This document shows, piece by piece, positions 23,103-35,065 of a DNA stretch of 53,872 nt. Numbering within the stretch: position 1 is the stretch's first letter; each line of letters starts with the position of its first letter. The notes under the pieces were generated by a model. It was not told where the DNA came from. It saw only the letters and a list, made by a program, of their open reading frames with translations, and did not search any database. Source of the DNA: Leucogyrophana mollusca (lineage: Eukaryota > Basidiomycota > Agaricomycetes > Boletales); assembly GCA_021014945.1 (NCBI GenBank), contig MU266462.1, forward strand, positions 1 to 53,872. Reading direction: 5' to 3'. The translations under genes and the position numbers were made by a program.

Positions 23103-24088
23103 ATGGGTGACTCCGCTCACAAACCGCATGCCGTTCTAGCGGAGGAAAATCCAGTCGGACCAGTCCTGTATAACAGAACTTCCACGACCGAGGAATTGAG
23201 CCAAACTCGATTGCATACTATCAAACCAGCACACACAACCTCACAGGAGGTTCGAAACAATGTTATTGGTTCGTCGACGGCATTTCAGGTTGCAACGGAG
23301 CCGGATGTTGAGCCACCTGGGCAGAGCGGTCAAGACCCACTTGGACAGGACAGCGGCACCGAAGAAACTGAAGGGAGTGGTGTTATCCGAGTCGTCACAT
23401 CCTATAAACTTCGACCTATCACCGAGCTGAGCGGAAAGGTGCTCCTACGAGTGTGGTGGCATATCGTGTCGTGCAAGTAATCCCTCCATTCTATTCCTTG
23501 CTTTGACTTATGTCCTCCGAAGGCCATTATGAACTCTGGAAAGAGGGAATACATCATCATGACATCAGCGAAAGCAATTTGATGTATTACCGCAACGCCG
23601 AAGGAGTCGCGGTGGGAGTACTCAATGATTTCGACATATCTTCGACCCGAGATTCAGATGTCCTCCGGTACAACGAGCGCACAGGGACGATACAGTTCAT
23701 GGCGATGGAACTGCTTAGGCAACCTACTCTGGATGGTCACAAGACGCATGAGTATTATCATGACGCAGAATCGTTCATCTGGGTGCTTGCGTGGGTCACA
23801 CTCCACCATGAACATGGAACTCGTCTCCCACGCAAGGACAGAGCTCTTGAAAGCTTGCTGTCACTGCAGCCTGATGAATGTAGTGACAAGAAGGCGGCGT
23901 TTCTGATGACCGAACGAAATGTCGTGCAGCCGCCACCGTCGCAGCAAAAGAATTGGGAGGTTGCTGTGATTTGCTTGAAAATGTTGGGTCTGCGTTATGC
24001 CGAGAGGGGAGGTAAGCCGATCGATGTGGTGATGGAGGAAGCGTACAAGAAATGGTTGCATGACGTGGTAAAAGACTTTCTAGACTAG
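23103..24088 (+). CDS. Short FunK1-type kinase-like protein, copy C (no N-lobe)
   Basis: Exons 23103-23472 and 23523-24088 join to 311 codons if a GC-AG intron (GCAAGT donor, CCGAAG acceptor) is removed; this is the same position as the GT-AG intron of copy B. The ATG at 23103 is chosen because the following residues (about 50) align with the start of copy D. The N-terminal 110 residues are polar and contain no glycine loop or ATP-binding Lys. Then come KLRPITELSGKVLLRVWWH, the catalytic-loop segment IHHHDISESNLM (the Arg of HRD replaced by His), NDFDISS and the family tail KKWLHDVVKDFLD. The catalytic Asp is kept, but the missing N-lobe and altered HRD suggest an inactive or non-canonical kinase. 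It is open throughout, so it may be expressed. Confidence 0.75.
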
Positions 24089-24818
24089 AGGAGAATAAAC
24101 GACACGTGATTAAATATTGTCCCTTTCCTTCCAATGGTCGTGTCGGAATCCCGGATGCACGGAATTTCAAGCTCGTGCTGGTGTTTGACATCAGTACAAC
24201 ACACGGCATCTCTTATTTTTACTCTACCCAGGAAAAACGCTCGTGAAACAGGGAATCGGGCGGTGAGCTTAGTCAGTGCTTGAGCTTGAGCGCTGAGCAC
24301 TGAGCGCGGGAGTCTCCTCGGTGCACGCCAAATTCCCACGTAGGGGGTCACTCGAAGATGGCTTTGATCATCTATCACTTACGACAAAGAAGGATCTGTT
24401 CGCGCCGTTGGAGGAGAGGCCACATCAAGGGGGTATCATAAGAGAGGACAGACGGAACTGGACTGGTATCTCCGCAATTCCACTGAGCAACCAGCGTACG
24501 ACTTCAGACACCAACGACCAAGAGGTTCCCTCTTTATCCTCCGATAGGACCCACACGTCTTTGCTCCTCCTTCGTCACCCAGACCTGAGAGACTTGGGCG
24601 AGGATATAGCCGTCGCGTGCGGTCCGCCCGTTTGGGGTAACTTCGACGCGCGAGCAATATCGTACTTCGTGTGCGTCAGGCCTAACGCGAGGATCCCGTC
24701 GATATCTGGCGCGCACTTTTAGAGGGAGGCGCAATTAGCAACAGCGCGTTCCTGCGCATCAGCAGCCTTATAATTCCATGTGTCCAACCAAAAGAAAGGC
24801 TCATACATTTAACCTCCT
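24089..24818. other. Spacer between opposing FunK1 copies
   Basis: Contains an open frame at 24321-24722 (+) with no recognisable motif. Nothing supported. Confidence 0.4.
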
Positions 24819-25776
24819 CTAAGCTAGAACATCATCTATTACCACATTGCGCAGCCATTTCTCAAACACTTCCTCCAACGTCGTTATGTCCGGCTTTCCC
24901 CCGGTCACGATATAATGCAAAGCCAACGCTTTCGAGCGACGCCAAGCGACTTCCCAATTCTCCTGCTGCGACGGTAGCAGCTTCACTTCATTTCGTCCGC
25001 TTAGTGCAAACCACGCCTTTCCCTTGCCGCATGCAACGGCCTGCAATGACAGCAAGTCTTCGAGAGACCTGTGCTGGCGTGCGGGTTCCATGTTCGTAGT
25101 GGACGTGACCCACACAAGCATCCAGATGAGTGATTCTGCATCATGATAATACTTGTGCGTTCTGTGACCATCCAGAGCAGTAAGCAGTTTAATCGCCATG
25201 AACGGTATTATGCCTGTGCGTTTGTTGCCCTGCTGGCCTCCTGCGGTGAAGGACAGGTCGAAATCATTGAGTACTCCCCTCGCAACACCCTGTGCGTTAT
25301 GATAATACATGAGATTGCTTTCGCTGATATCACGATGATAAATGTCCTCTTTCCAGAATGGCCTTCGGAGAACATAAGTTAAAGCAAGGAGTGGGATAAA
25401 AGGACCACTCGCACGACACGATATGCCACCACACTCGCAGGAACACCTTTCCGCTCATCTCGGTCATAGGCCGCAGCTTGTAGAATGTGACGAATTGGAA
25501 AACACAGCTGCCTTCGATCCCTCCAGCGCCGTTGTCCCGTTCGCGTTGGTTTCGCCTGCTCTGCGTGGGTGGAGCGATACCTGATCCCTTCCCAATTGCC
25601 ATTATGGAAGCATCACTAAAATCGTCTCGAACTTCCTGCGAGGGTGTATGCACTGGTTTGATGGGGCGCAGTTGACTTGGGCTCGACTTTTTGGTCGTAG
25701 AGGTCCTGTCTTATACGACTGGATTTCCCTCCCGTTGGGCTGCATGTAGATTGTCGGTGGAGTCGGAGTCACTCAT
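24819..25776 (-). pseudogene. FunK1-type kinase pseudogene, copy D
   Basis: The start MSDSDSTDNLHAA and the following RTSTT...RPIKPVHTPSQEVR align with copy C, but a TAA interrupts the frame 22 codons in. At the first intron the donor is again GC and the acceptor is CCGAAG. Just after it a 7-nt deletion (relative to copies A-C) shifts the frame before the HRD loop, although HRDIS and NDFDLS are still readable. Further on, a 1-nt and a 5-nt deletion together restore the frame at WVTSTTNMEPARQH. The tail (LRNVVIDDVLA) is open to the stop at 24819. It is clearly a decayed member of the short FunK1 subfamily. Confidence 0.8.
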
Positions 25777-26254
25777 GTCGACGGCCAAACCACAAAGTAC
25801 ACGAACAACTCGACAATGAATGGAACGAGACGAGGGAGGGGGGAGGGTATAGCTGGGGAGAGTTAGAACTCACCCCGTATGCGATACCACCCAAAACAGG
25901 GCAATGAAAATGATGGTGGAGGATCTCCTTCGGGCTGAAGCGTGGAGTTTGCTCGGGCTGAGTCCTTGAGGAAATACCCGCGAAGATATGGTTATACCGG
26001 TGAAACATGTTGAAAAGGCGAACACTGGGCACTCGTGGCCTTATAGCCTTCTCCGGCATGTAGTACATATCATCATCTGTGGGAAGGTAAAGTCGGTTTA
26101 CCTAGATCCTTCGCTCTCGTACCCTTCGTGAGCTTTGGACTCGAACTCAGGAGGGTTGGTACCGGGAAATCTTAGTGACTGGAGAAAACCGCATTTGACA
26201 AGAGCACAACCCCGAGTTATTAGCAGCCAGCACCAGAATTCCATACATCTGACT
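25777..26254. other. Spacer with one unassigned open frame
   Basis: A minus-strand frame (25769-26068) contains RLFNMFHRYNHIFAGISSRTQPEQTPRFSPKEILHH in part. It looks somewhat coding but I cannot place it in a family. Confidence 0.3.
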
Positions 26255-26480
26255 TTTACCACGTCCGCAGCGATTTCTCAAACGCTTCCTCCACGGCGAT
26301 ATTGGTCGACTTACCCCTATAATAGCCTTGACATAAATGCACAACGCATGTCCAACATCTCCAAGCGAACCAGAGCAACTTCCTAATTCTCTCGCTGCGA
26401 GGGTTGCAGCCGCACGTCCTTTCGGTTAATCATTAGAAACACCGCCGTCTCGTCACCGCAGCATTCAACAGCGACAATCA
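26255..26480 (-). pseudogene. FunK1 C-terminal fragment, copy E
   Basis: The minus strand encodes a decayed version of the last 70 residues of FunK1 proteins. It begins at CCGDETAVFLMINRKDVRLQPSQRE and ends with AVEEAFEKSLRTW, with stop codons and frame changes between. It lies directly downstream of the intact copy A on the same strand, as if left by a tandem duplication and deletion. Confidence 0.65.
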
Positions 26481-26497
26481 CGAGTATTTATTGTCCC

Positions 26498-29400
26498 CTA
26501 GCGAAGGAACCTCCTTACCACTCTATGTAGCCATTTCTCAAACACTACCTCCGCCACCAGATTGACGGGATCGTTCTCGTGTTCATCCTCGAGCTCCTCC
26601 TCGCCCAAATCCTCATCCTCGTCCAGGTCCAGGTCCAGGTCCAGGTTTTCGTCCCTGTCCCGGTTATAGTGCGCAGTCAAGATCCGCAAGCAACGCCGGG
26701 CCAGGTTCCAATTCCGCCTCTGCGACGGCCGTGGCGTCACTTCCTTGCGTCCATCCAGCATGAACCACGACTTCTCTTTGCCACATGCAACAGCTTGTAG
26801 TGACAGCAAGCTTTCAAGAGGTCTGTCCTTGCGTGGGAGTTGGGTTCCATCTTCGTAGTGGAGCGTGACCCACGCAAACACCCAGATGAGCGATTCTGCA
26901 TCGTGATAGTACTCGTGTGTCCCGTGACCGTGTAAAGCAGATTTTCTAAGGAGTTCAATCGCCATGAATGGTATTGTGCCTGTGCGTTCGTTGCCCTGCC
27001 GACCTTCTGTGGTGGAAGACAAGTCGAAATCATTGAGTACTCCCACCGCGACACCTTGGGCGTTACGGTAATACATCAGATTGCTTGCGCTGATATCCCG
27101 ATGATGAATGCCCCCCTTCCAGAGTTCATAATGGCCTGCAGAAAGAGTAAGTTAAAGCGAGGGAGAGCATGGAAGTGCCGCTTACATAACACAATTTCCC
27201 ACCACGTTCGCAAGAATTCCTTACTGGACAAGTCGGTGATGGGTCGTAGCTTGCGGAATACAATGATCCAGAGAACACGGCTGCCTGGCACAGAGTCGGT
27301 ACGGCCGGCTTCCTCGGCATTGGCGGGATTGCCCACCTCGACGTTGCCGCAAGGTACCACGCCGCAATCGGCCTCCTCGGATACGAGGCCAACGCCCAAC
27401 TCCTTTCTGATCGTCGCTGTCGACGTGTCCGTGAACTTGTCCCACCACACTGGTTCCGGAATATGGCCTCGGACACGCTCCTCTTGTGCCGCGAGGGCAT
27501 GGGCCTTCTGGATGATAGAAGGCTCGCTCTCGCGCGACTCTTCGGCCCAGAAGATCTTGGCCACATACTCGTCGCCGGTAATATGACGGTCAGGAAACGG
27601 CTCTCGGCTCAACAGAGCCTCGCTAGTCACAGGAAGCACATTCGTCGCACGTCCGCGGAGGCCAAAGTGGGTCGCGCGAGTGGCGGGGTCTAGGTCGAAC
27701 AGCAGGTCCACCACACCAAAGTCGCCCGAGGGGAACTCAGTTGCTGTCTCGGTGGACTCGAACATTTCGTTGAGACCCCATTGCTTATCCGTGAACCGCT
27801 GCATGGCGAGCAGGAGGACAAGGAAACGGGGCAAGTCCTGGACGAAATTGAATCCCGAGCATTGAATCGCGCTCTGTCGATCGAAGTACCATACGTAGAG
27901 GATGTCATCTAGCAGCGCGGAGGGGGATGTTTAGAAGAAATATGCCAGTGTGAAACGCAAGCTCACCGATGACCACGAGATTGAAAACGTGCTGCAACCC
28001 GAGATGGGAAGCGAACATCTCCGCCGCGTACAACCCAGACTGAACGATCGCCGGCGGCTTCTGCGGGGGCTTGGGCTCCTTCTCCTCGCCAGTCTTGGTC
28101 GCGGTCTTTGATCTCTTGTTGGACGGCTCTCCGCTCACTTGAGTATCGGAGGCGCGCTTCTTGCCTTTACCCGTCGTTGAGTTAGTGGCTGCAGAAAATA
28201 TTAGTAACAGCTCATCGACAGTCGATGCTTGGGAGCAAACGGACAAGAAACTCGGCGGTCAGCATTTTGGGCTTTATCCGGTTGATTGGCGAGCCGCGAG
28301 GAGCGCCGAACTGCCAAAAATGACTCAGTACTTAGCTCAGAATGAATGAGACAGATCACGTCGTCTTACCTTCCCCACCAGAGCTTGCAATCGAAACTAC
28401 GTGATACGGTCAGCAAATGGTCACTGGGTATCGTCTCCTCGACTCACGTTTGGGGTGAGAAGACGACACCCTCTGGGCTGAATCTTGGTCTTGTTTGGCG
28501 ACAGGTCGGAGTTCCTCCTCTTTGTCAGGGGGGTCCAAACTTCGTAGGTATTCCACACTGAGGAAAGGTTTGGAAGGTTCTTTATACTTTCCGATTTTGT
28601 AGCTATGGGGAACCTTATCGAAATTCTTCTTGAAGGCCTTGAATTCCACCGTGCAGCGAACATCCTTCCAAGCAAAGCGCTCGTTGGGGGGCTGCTGGGC
28701 ATCAACGATAAATGCGGCATGTTTCCCGTCGTAAGCGTTTTCACCCGTGTTGTCGTGCTTGTTGCGTTTCTTGGTGGCTTTCTTGTTGACTTTTATTGCG
28801 CCCTTGGGCTCCGAGACTCCAGCAGCGAGAGCCGCCCGCCGGGACACGACGACAACGTCCGGTTTACGAGCCGATGTGTGGCCTTGATGCTTCTGGTGAA
28901 GCTCCTTAGGGTCGTTCCGTTTGAAAAGGATCTCGGTGGGATGGCCCTCCGACTTGGCGGGTACGATCCCCGGAATGCTGATCTCGCTGAGACACGAAAG
29001 TCCCGTGTTGGCGGCCACGGCGAAAGGACCGTAGCGGTTGTCCTCTGGCGTAGCGGTGATGCTGCGAGATACAGATCAGCGCACTGCACCACGCGGCATT
29101 CCCATCGCAACTTACTATGCCTCCAATGCGGCCTTGATCCCCTTCGGAGCAATGTCGTGCGCAGCCCCAGATGTCCCATTAGCAATGGGTAGTACGGCCT
29201 TGAGACAGTCCTTTAATAGTTCTGACTTGTCGGCCTCCTTATGCGAGGTGGTATTTCTACAGCGGTAAAGCAGAACCTCGAGCATGTCGTCAATCGGGCA
29301 CGCCGTGTACTCGTCGACGTCTCGCTCTATCCACGGCCTCACGGCGGGTATCCTGCAGTAACCGGTCAGCGCGCGTCGCGTCAACATGACGGGTGTGGCC

Positions 29401-29559
29401 CTACTCTACTCCTATGCTGCGAATAGACTCGCTGATGACAGCTGAGCCACGCGCCATTGGGGTCGTCTTCGTAGTTGCTTCAGATGGTGCTTGTGTTTGC
29501 TTGCCCTTCGCTGGGGTATGCGGATTGTTGGCCTGAGCGGCTGAAGTGGGGTCAGCCAT
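26498..29559 (-). CDS. FunK1-type protein kinase, full-length copy A
   Basis: Eight exons join to 893 codons: 29559-29405, 29352-29116, 29061-28448, 28396-28370, 28310-28245, 28188-27967, 27908-27186 and 27135-26498. The ATG opens MADPTSAAQ. The N-terminal 240 residues are mostly polar, with a helical segment around IDDMLEVLLYRC. The family core runs from FAWKDVRCTVEFK through LQHVFNLVVIDDILYVWYFDR, FNFVQDLPRFLVLLLAMQRF, YVAKIFW (Lys-containing strand), LRPITDLSSKEFLRTWW, IHHRDISASNLM (catalytic loop) and LNDFDLSSTT (DFD). FunK1 kinases are a fungal-specific group expanded in multicellular basidiomycetes; substrates are unknown. An acidic run of DLDLDLDLDEDEDLGEEELEDE lies near the C-terminus and is absent from the other copies. 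It is the only copy here with all kinase elements intact. Confidence 0.92.
26621..26645. repeat. Hexanucleotide minisatellite GTCCAG inside FunK1 copy A
   Basis: Four tandem GTCCAG units on the plus strand encode Leu-Asp repeats on the minus strand, making the acidic insert. The repeat length is a multiple of three, so changes in copy number keep the frame. Confidence 0.85.
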
Positions 29560-31500
29560 GTTGATTGAAAAACTTGTAACTTGTGAACTCGGAGTCTCGC
29601 TCACCTTATATATGCCAGCCAGTATAATAGCACAGAAAGTATAATGAAGGTTGCTGCACGCCACACGCCACACCCGTGGCGTTTGTCTGCAGCCAAGCCT
29701 TGTGGGTGCTTGTGGATGTTGTCTTTGGTGGCTGAAGCGCGTTCGGAAAATGAAGAAAATCAGAAAGCTGTCACTCTGCTGATGCACGTCCAGCTATGCA
29801 GATCCACGATCATCCACAGCATCCAAGCAGATCTAAGCCTGGTAAGCGCTTAACGAGCACCTTTTTTAGCAACGTGTTTGGTACAGTTCAGGCGACTTAC
29901 CTATTTTAGTAGGTTTCGCGGGTCTGTCTAAAAATGACAGCGTCGCCTTGAATGGTTGTGAACTTGGAGTGAGCTGTTGCTTAGTGGGTGTTCAGATGAG
30001 TTATCACCCTTTTCAGCCTCGTGTACCAGCTCTAGGCGGGTGTACTGACTCGGTACTGACAGAATTAGCAACCGGTGGCATTCGTTTAGCGATTCTCAGT
30101 TTCCGATCCATCATCCCGGAGGACATACGCCTCTTTTCAGCTCCACATGCTGCTTCCTGAACAAGCGTGCCCAATACGTGTCGGAAAGCGAAGAACAAAA
30201 ATGAACCACTCCCATTGTGTTAGAGGCTGGGTGGCCGATTTGGCCTTGTGTAGTAAGTCACCCGGGTCGGGCTCGATGGGCCCACGGTGTCCAATTGTGC
30301 GAGCGTAGATTTTTGGGGAAAATTCGAATCTAACTCTTGCTGACTCACCCTCATCATTCACAAAGGATTGCCCAAAGTTACATGAAACATGGACTCGATG
30401 CGGAGGCGTCAAAACGATCCCACGGTATCCCAACACCATATAACTGCCTGCACACCCCGGTTCCCGTTGCTTGTGCGCGACCGATTACCGCTTCCTGATG
30501 GTCTCTGCAACGGCGCGTATCACAATTGTCCCCGATCTTCCCTAAGGCCTGCTTCGGCAGTCCCTATCTGTCTGGTATAGGCCACTTATCTATCGCGGTG
30601 GCGAGTCCGATTCTTCTGTGTGCTATGGCCTGTCCTTTGTGACTATGTCCCCAGTTCTGGTTACAGCCCTGATACGGCTCCAGTGAATATGAGGTCGCCA
30701 TAGTCATCCTAGCTCACGTGTGATGGACTGGACCCGTTCTCCGCTGCCATCAAGTACCATCTTGCAGTTTTGTCCTTCACTGGTCCGCTCGACGTCGCCT
30801 GTTAGTGGACCCCGGTCGGCCGGTCAAGACCGTTACTCTGGGGACTTGAAACAGACGCAGGAACCTCAACGTAGTTGGTAGATGGCGAGCTGCTGATTCA
30901 AAACAGAAAGGACGAGGGGACCAAGGATGCTTCAACGGACCCAAATCGACGTCAGTAACACAGGATTCACAAAGGGGAACCCAGCACACACCACGGTCTG
31001 TTACTCGGGGGGGCGTACAATGTGCGTGGTAGTTCATGATGGAAACTCGATACAGGAGTGGATCAGCGTCCTCCAGAATGGCATGGATACTTTCCTTTCG
31101 AATGTCTCAGCTTTCAAGTTTTGTCAACGTTTCACCTTTCTTGGTCGATCGTCCCCATCGTGCACGTCTCACTCTCGCTAGTACTCGCTAATATCCCCCG
31201 TTCCCATCCTTGTCCCCACTCCACTCAACTCGACTCGACTTGACTCGTATATCTTGTCTCGCGGCTTGTACATAGTAACATACGTACGTAGGACCTTACA
31301 TGATAATTCAAAAGCATGAACCTCAAGTGCGTATGGAAGGCTGACTCTACCTCGGTCGAATCCTGGACATGCTCATACCCCAGACCCAGTAGGCTCGACG
31401 ACATGGATATCTGTGTGCAAATAAAGTTCGTGTCCACTTTGGTTATATGATATATGTCGTGGAGGATGCGGGCGCGATTCGTACCGGGCATATTACACTC
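29560..31500. other. 2-kb spacer, no gene recognised
   Basis: Holds the promoter side of FunK1 copy A at its left end. The frames at 30137-30439 (-) and 30777-31037 (-) show no motif I can name. Nothing else supported. Confidence 0.45.
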
Positions 31501-31519
31501 CAGTGCCGGTTGTTCGCCT

Positions 31520-32560
31520 AAACGATGTGCGTTGGGAACTCGTTGGGGGGGCACGTCGTGGGCTGCGTTCGGAGGGGGCGCGTGTGATCGAGGCGGGCGC
31601 GTAAACCCCATTCGCGTAAAGTTCTTATTCGAGAGCTACACCAAGCACCAAGCGGAATGTCAGCCTACCCCTGAACGCCCACCCACCACCACCGGAGCTC
31701 CTGAGCGGATGCCCACCACGGCCGGGCTCCGCGAGGAGGGGGGAACGGGAAGGGTGCGTGTCCTCCGTCTGTTTCGCAAGGAAGGCACGAAGTTCAAGCG
31801 CAGAACGACAGGATATTTGGGTCGAGAATATGCGCATTTTTGGGAAGCGGAAGGTAAGGAGCGAGGACAGGGAAGAAGTCAGGAGCAGGTACGAACACAC
31901 ATAGCGATTGAATGGTCGTGCTCCGAGCAGAATATAACAACAGATTGACCGTCAGGGAGATTTCTATGCACGGTTTGCATCTCAACTGACGACCAATGAA
32001 ACGGTTTTTATCGGAGGGAGCTGCGGGGGTGCCGTCGGGAGGGAGAACGTTGATTTCGCGTCGTGACTGAGAAAGGTTGCGTGTCCGAGTGTATCGTGAC
32101 GCCAACCCAGAGGAACGAGGGACTTGCAGTGCGTGCTGGAACTTAGCTGATACCTGGTAGTACTCAGTCTCCTAGTAGCACCCAGTCCGGCCTCCTGCCC
32201 TACCCCAGGGTGCGCCTTAAACACACTCACGTCACCTTTAGCCGGATCCCCACACAGGTCGAGTCCTACGACTCTCCTCCCCTCGCGTCGCAGCGATGCT
32301 GACGATAAGCGTAGTGCTGGGGAACTTTTCGATCTCAGTGAGAGCGGTAACGAGATAAGTGTGCCGGGACAGATGCGGTGCGCGCCGTCGGGTGGAGTAC
32401 AGCTCGAGGAACACGCATTGTGGGTGGGAGTCTGGAGGCTGGGAGAGCGAGTCCTCGAGGACGGCATACGTGGCGATCGCATGTGCGTCTGGGGTAGACG
32501 TCAAGGCGTAGATGGCGGGGAAGAACAGAAAGAAGTCGCTGGCATTGTTCAGAGCGACAC
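31520..32560. repeat. Dispersed ~1-kb repeat, copy 1
   Basis: The stretch from about 31540 to 32530 is about 85-90% identical by eye to 52140-53060 in the same orientation, and its right two thirds match 39830-40650 and 53071-53475. Anchor words shared by all long copies include GCGCATTTTTGGGAAGCGG, ACGGTTTGCATCTC and AGGCGTAGATGGCGGGGAAG. The minus strand has coding-like stretches (for example FFPAIYALTSTPDAHAIA), but no complete gene survives in any copy. Confidence 0.8.
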
Positions 32561-33031
32561 CGCGTACTTTACTTCCTCACTGCCCCGTCTAGCTAACCTG
32601 GTTTTGCAGGTGTACTTAGGTTTGATGGTCCGTGTGACGTGGGACGAATTTACAGCAAGCTCGAGCGCCACCAGCCTGGCATGCGTAGCCCACGGCTAGG
32701 CACCGAGTGCGCTCGATGTCGGGATTCGGGACCCTTGTATCCATCTTCTGTGCATCGCAGCGCATGCGATCTTTAGACAAAAAAACATTAGAATAAGTTC
32801 AGTTCCGAGGCACTGTGACGCGGCGTGACGAACCTCCCGTTGTTATGATACAGCATCCCTATATATGGACACCTTGTGCCAACAAAGGGTAGGCTGTGGC
32901 AGTCTCGAGAGCTGTGTTGAGCTATTTTGAATGTTGACGCCACCGTTTGGCGCCCAAGTGCGATATAAAGCCTTGTCGTCCTAACTTGGACTCGATTCAA
33001 TCAGTATCTCGTCCGCCTCATCGCTTCGATT
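32561..33031. other. Spacer upstream of the 33032 gene
   Basis: No gene. AGTGCGATATAAAGCC at about 32960 contains a TATA-box match (TATAAA, about 32964) some 65 bp before the ATG at 33032, a plausible core promoter. Confidence 0.45.
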
Positions 33032-34231
33032 ATGAAGTTCGCATCAAGGAAATACGTCGACCTCATTCGCCAAACCACTGCGAAGTGGGCAAACTGGGAC
33101 CCTCCGATCCCTATCAAGGTGTGCAACGAGTCCGATCACCTGTGCATCTTGTACTGACGAAGCACATGGCAGGTGGGCGACTATGGCGAGGTCAACCTCG
33201 AGACGGGAGGGTTGGATGTGCAAGGAAATATATACGATGAACATTTCAAGGAAATCTTCGAGCAATATCAACCCGACATGGATCTAGACAACCATAAGCC
33301 AAAAGTGGGCGAGCCGGACAAAGATTTTGTGGCGTCCTCCATCGGTGTTAGACGCAAGGATCTGAAGGTCGGGCCTGAACTGTGAGTGTAGATTGATCCT
33401 TGCTTTCATCTTCACTGATTCCCTGACCATGGCACCCTTTGGATCGCGCCGATCAGCGACGTGCCAGGCATCGCAAATGCGCCCCTGAAGGGTGAATGGC
33501 AGTTCGCGACGGGGATGCGAGGTGCTTTATTGATCATGCATAAGCCGCGCCAGACCTACATTCCTCCAGGAGAAGTTCTTGAGCACCTGTACAAGGTCCC
33601 CGACCTCCAGAACAAGTACCTAGTCACAAGCGTTTTCTCGTGCCCCGCCTATTCCATCTACCTATCGGACAAAAGTACGTCGCCGCGGGGTATCGCTGAT
33701 CGGTCTTATTAAGCATTCCATTGCAGGTGGGGAAAAGGTCGCTCTTGCACTCGTGGCCAACGGGCCTACCCCGTCCGCAGATTCCGCACCAGGTGCGACC
33801 GGTGGCGGCGAAAGCAGCTTGGACTGGTGGACCGACACCCAGGCCAGTTTGCTCCGCAAAGCATCCAGCAAGAATGGAGAGTATTCGTTCACCCCCCTCT
33901 ACGCCTTGAAGTGCAAGGTGGCTCCCATGGGACGACTGTACCGCGACTCTCCCATACCCCCGCCGTCCGGCGACGATTAGTGAGTGGTTTACCGATAATG
34001 CGCTCACGTCCTGTGCTCGCTGACAGTCTGTTTATTGTCACAGCTGGGTTGATCCGCACCAGCCTTGGGAACCGCTCGACCAGGATGGCGAGGAGGACCC
34101 AGTGTATGACAATGTGAGCTGTCCAGCGCCCCAGGCCTTTGGTGTGTTTCTTATAGTCTTTGTAGCAGGAGGAGGTGCAGCTCGAGTGGGCAAAACGGGA
34201 AGCGGCCCTCCGCACAGTGCCACCACCGTGA
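33032..34231 (+). CDS. Conserved fungal protein, candidate gasdermin-like pore-forming protein
   Basis: Six exons join to 299 codons: 33032-33118, 33173-33381, 33457-33674, 33727-33979, 34044-34113 and 34169-34231. Every phase fits and all introns are 52-75 bp. The N-terminus, MKFASRKYVDLIRQTTAKW, could form an amphipathic helix. It is followed by VGDYGEVNLETG, GNIYD, then strand-rich segments: GEWQFATGMRGALLIM, KYLVTSVFSCPAYSIYLS and GEKVALALVA. There is a gap rich in Gly and Ser, then TPLYALK and an acidic tail of about 45 residues (PWEPLDQDGEEDP to TVPPP). From memory I believe this is a recurrent agaricomycete family. The length, the LVT-V strand pair and a short detachable tail resemble fungal gasdermin-like proteins, which are often encoded near CHAT or subtilisin proteases. 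That assignment is inference; the gene itself is well supported. Confidence 0.85.
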
Positions 34232-35065
34232 TGTGATCGCACCTTCACGCTCCCACTATCGGAAAGATGGCAACTTATGTCAAGCTTATGTTGTTATAAC
34301 AAACCGGTCTTGAAAGCTCGATATAGTCTACCAAGTATCCGCTTCCGATGGTCAGCCCCAATTTTCCCCCTTTGTGTTGAAAGACCTATCAGATCTAACT
34401 GTATATTATCATTTGTGAGCGATTGCTTCTTTGTTTATTCACGCGTATTCTTGAACCCAAAACATGGTGTGACATGACCGCCGGGACACATAACAGCAAG
34501 TCTAACTTCACTGTACGAGGGTAGGGGTGGCAGCAAGGGCGACGTAGGAGCCCCACCTGAGGAATCTAGCTACGGGGCGTATCGTCGGAACGAAGATAGC
34601 GTACGAGTGTGGCAGGTGATGGATTGCGAGCATGCAAAGCGTAGCGGACGCCGGGATATGGGTGGGACAGCGCGTGGCGAGCGGGGCGATCGAATGCCTC
34701 GCTCGCATTTGCGGTGGGGACGGAGGTCTTTGTGGGGCGAACAACGAAGGTCTCACGGCGGCGGCGAAGGTGGGAAAGCAGCGGTGCGGCTAGGCGTTGT
34801 AGGTAGGCGGCTACGGTGGTGAATGGGAGGGGTGGCAGCGTGACGTGCTGTTTCATGCCAGCCTAGTTGGGCGTGCTTCGGCGACCCGGGGGGGGTCGCG
34901 CCCTACTATAAGCTTACCTTCATCTCCAACGTTTCCTGGTACTGTGCAATGCGGTATGTACGCAGGCATCGACGTGTGGTACATGGAAGCAAGTGACCGC
35001 GAAATGCCGAAAGAAGCTTTGCCTTCGAGAGCCAGCGCCCCCTAAAACCATTCTGTCCTACCGCC
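34232..35065. other. Spacer with GC-rich open frames
   Basis: Between 34510 and 34860 both strands are open for 80-100 codons because the DNA is GC-rich. No motif found. It resembles in character the GC-rich relics at 4.8-5.2, 39.5-39.8 and 48.2-48.4 kb. Confidence 0.35.

Noticed and set aside
25769..26068. Fragment of a heme peroxidase or P450 (RLFNMFHRYNHIFAG)
   Set aside because: I could not match it to a specific motif of any family; no flanking exons fit.
31520..32560. A DUF6534/DUF6533-type seven-pass membrane gene on the minus strand
   Set aside because: Some segments (FFPAIYALTSTPDA) recall that family, but no continuous exon chain could be built in any of the four copies, so only a repeat is annotated.
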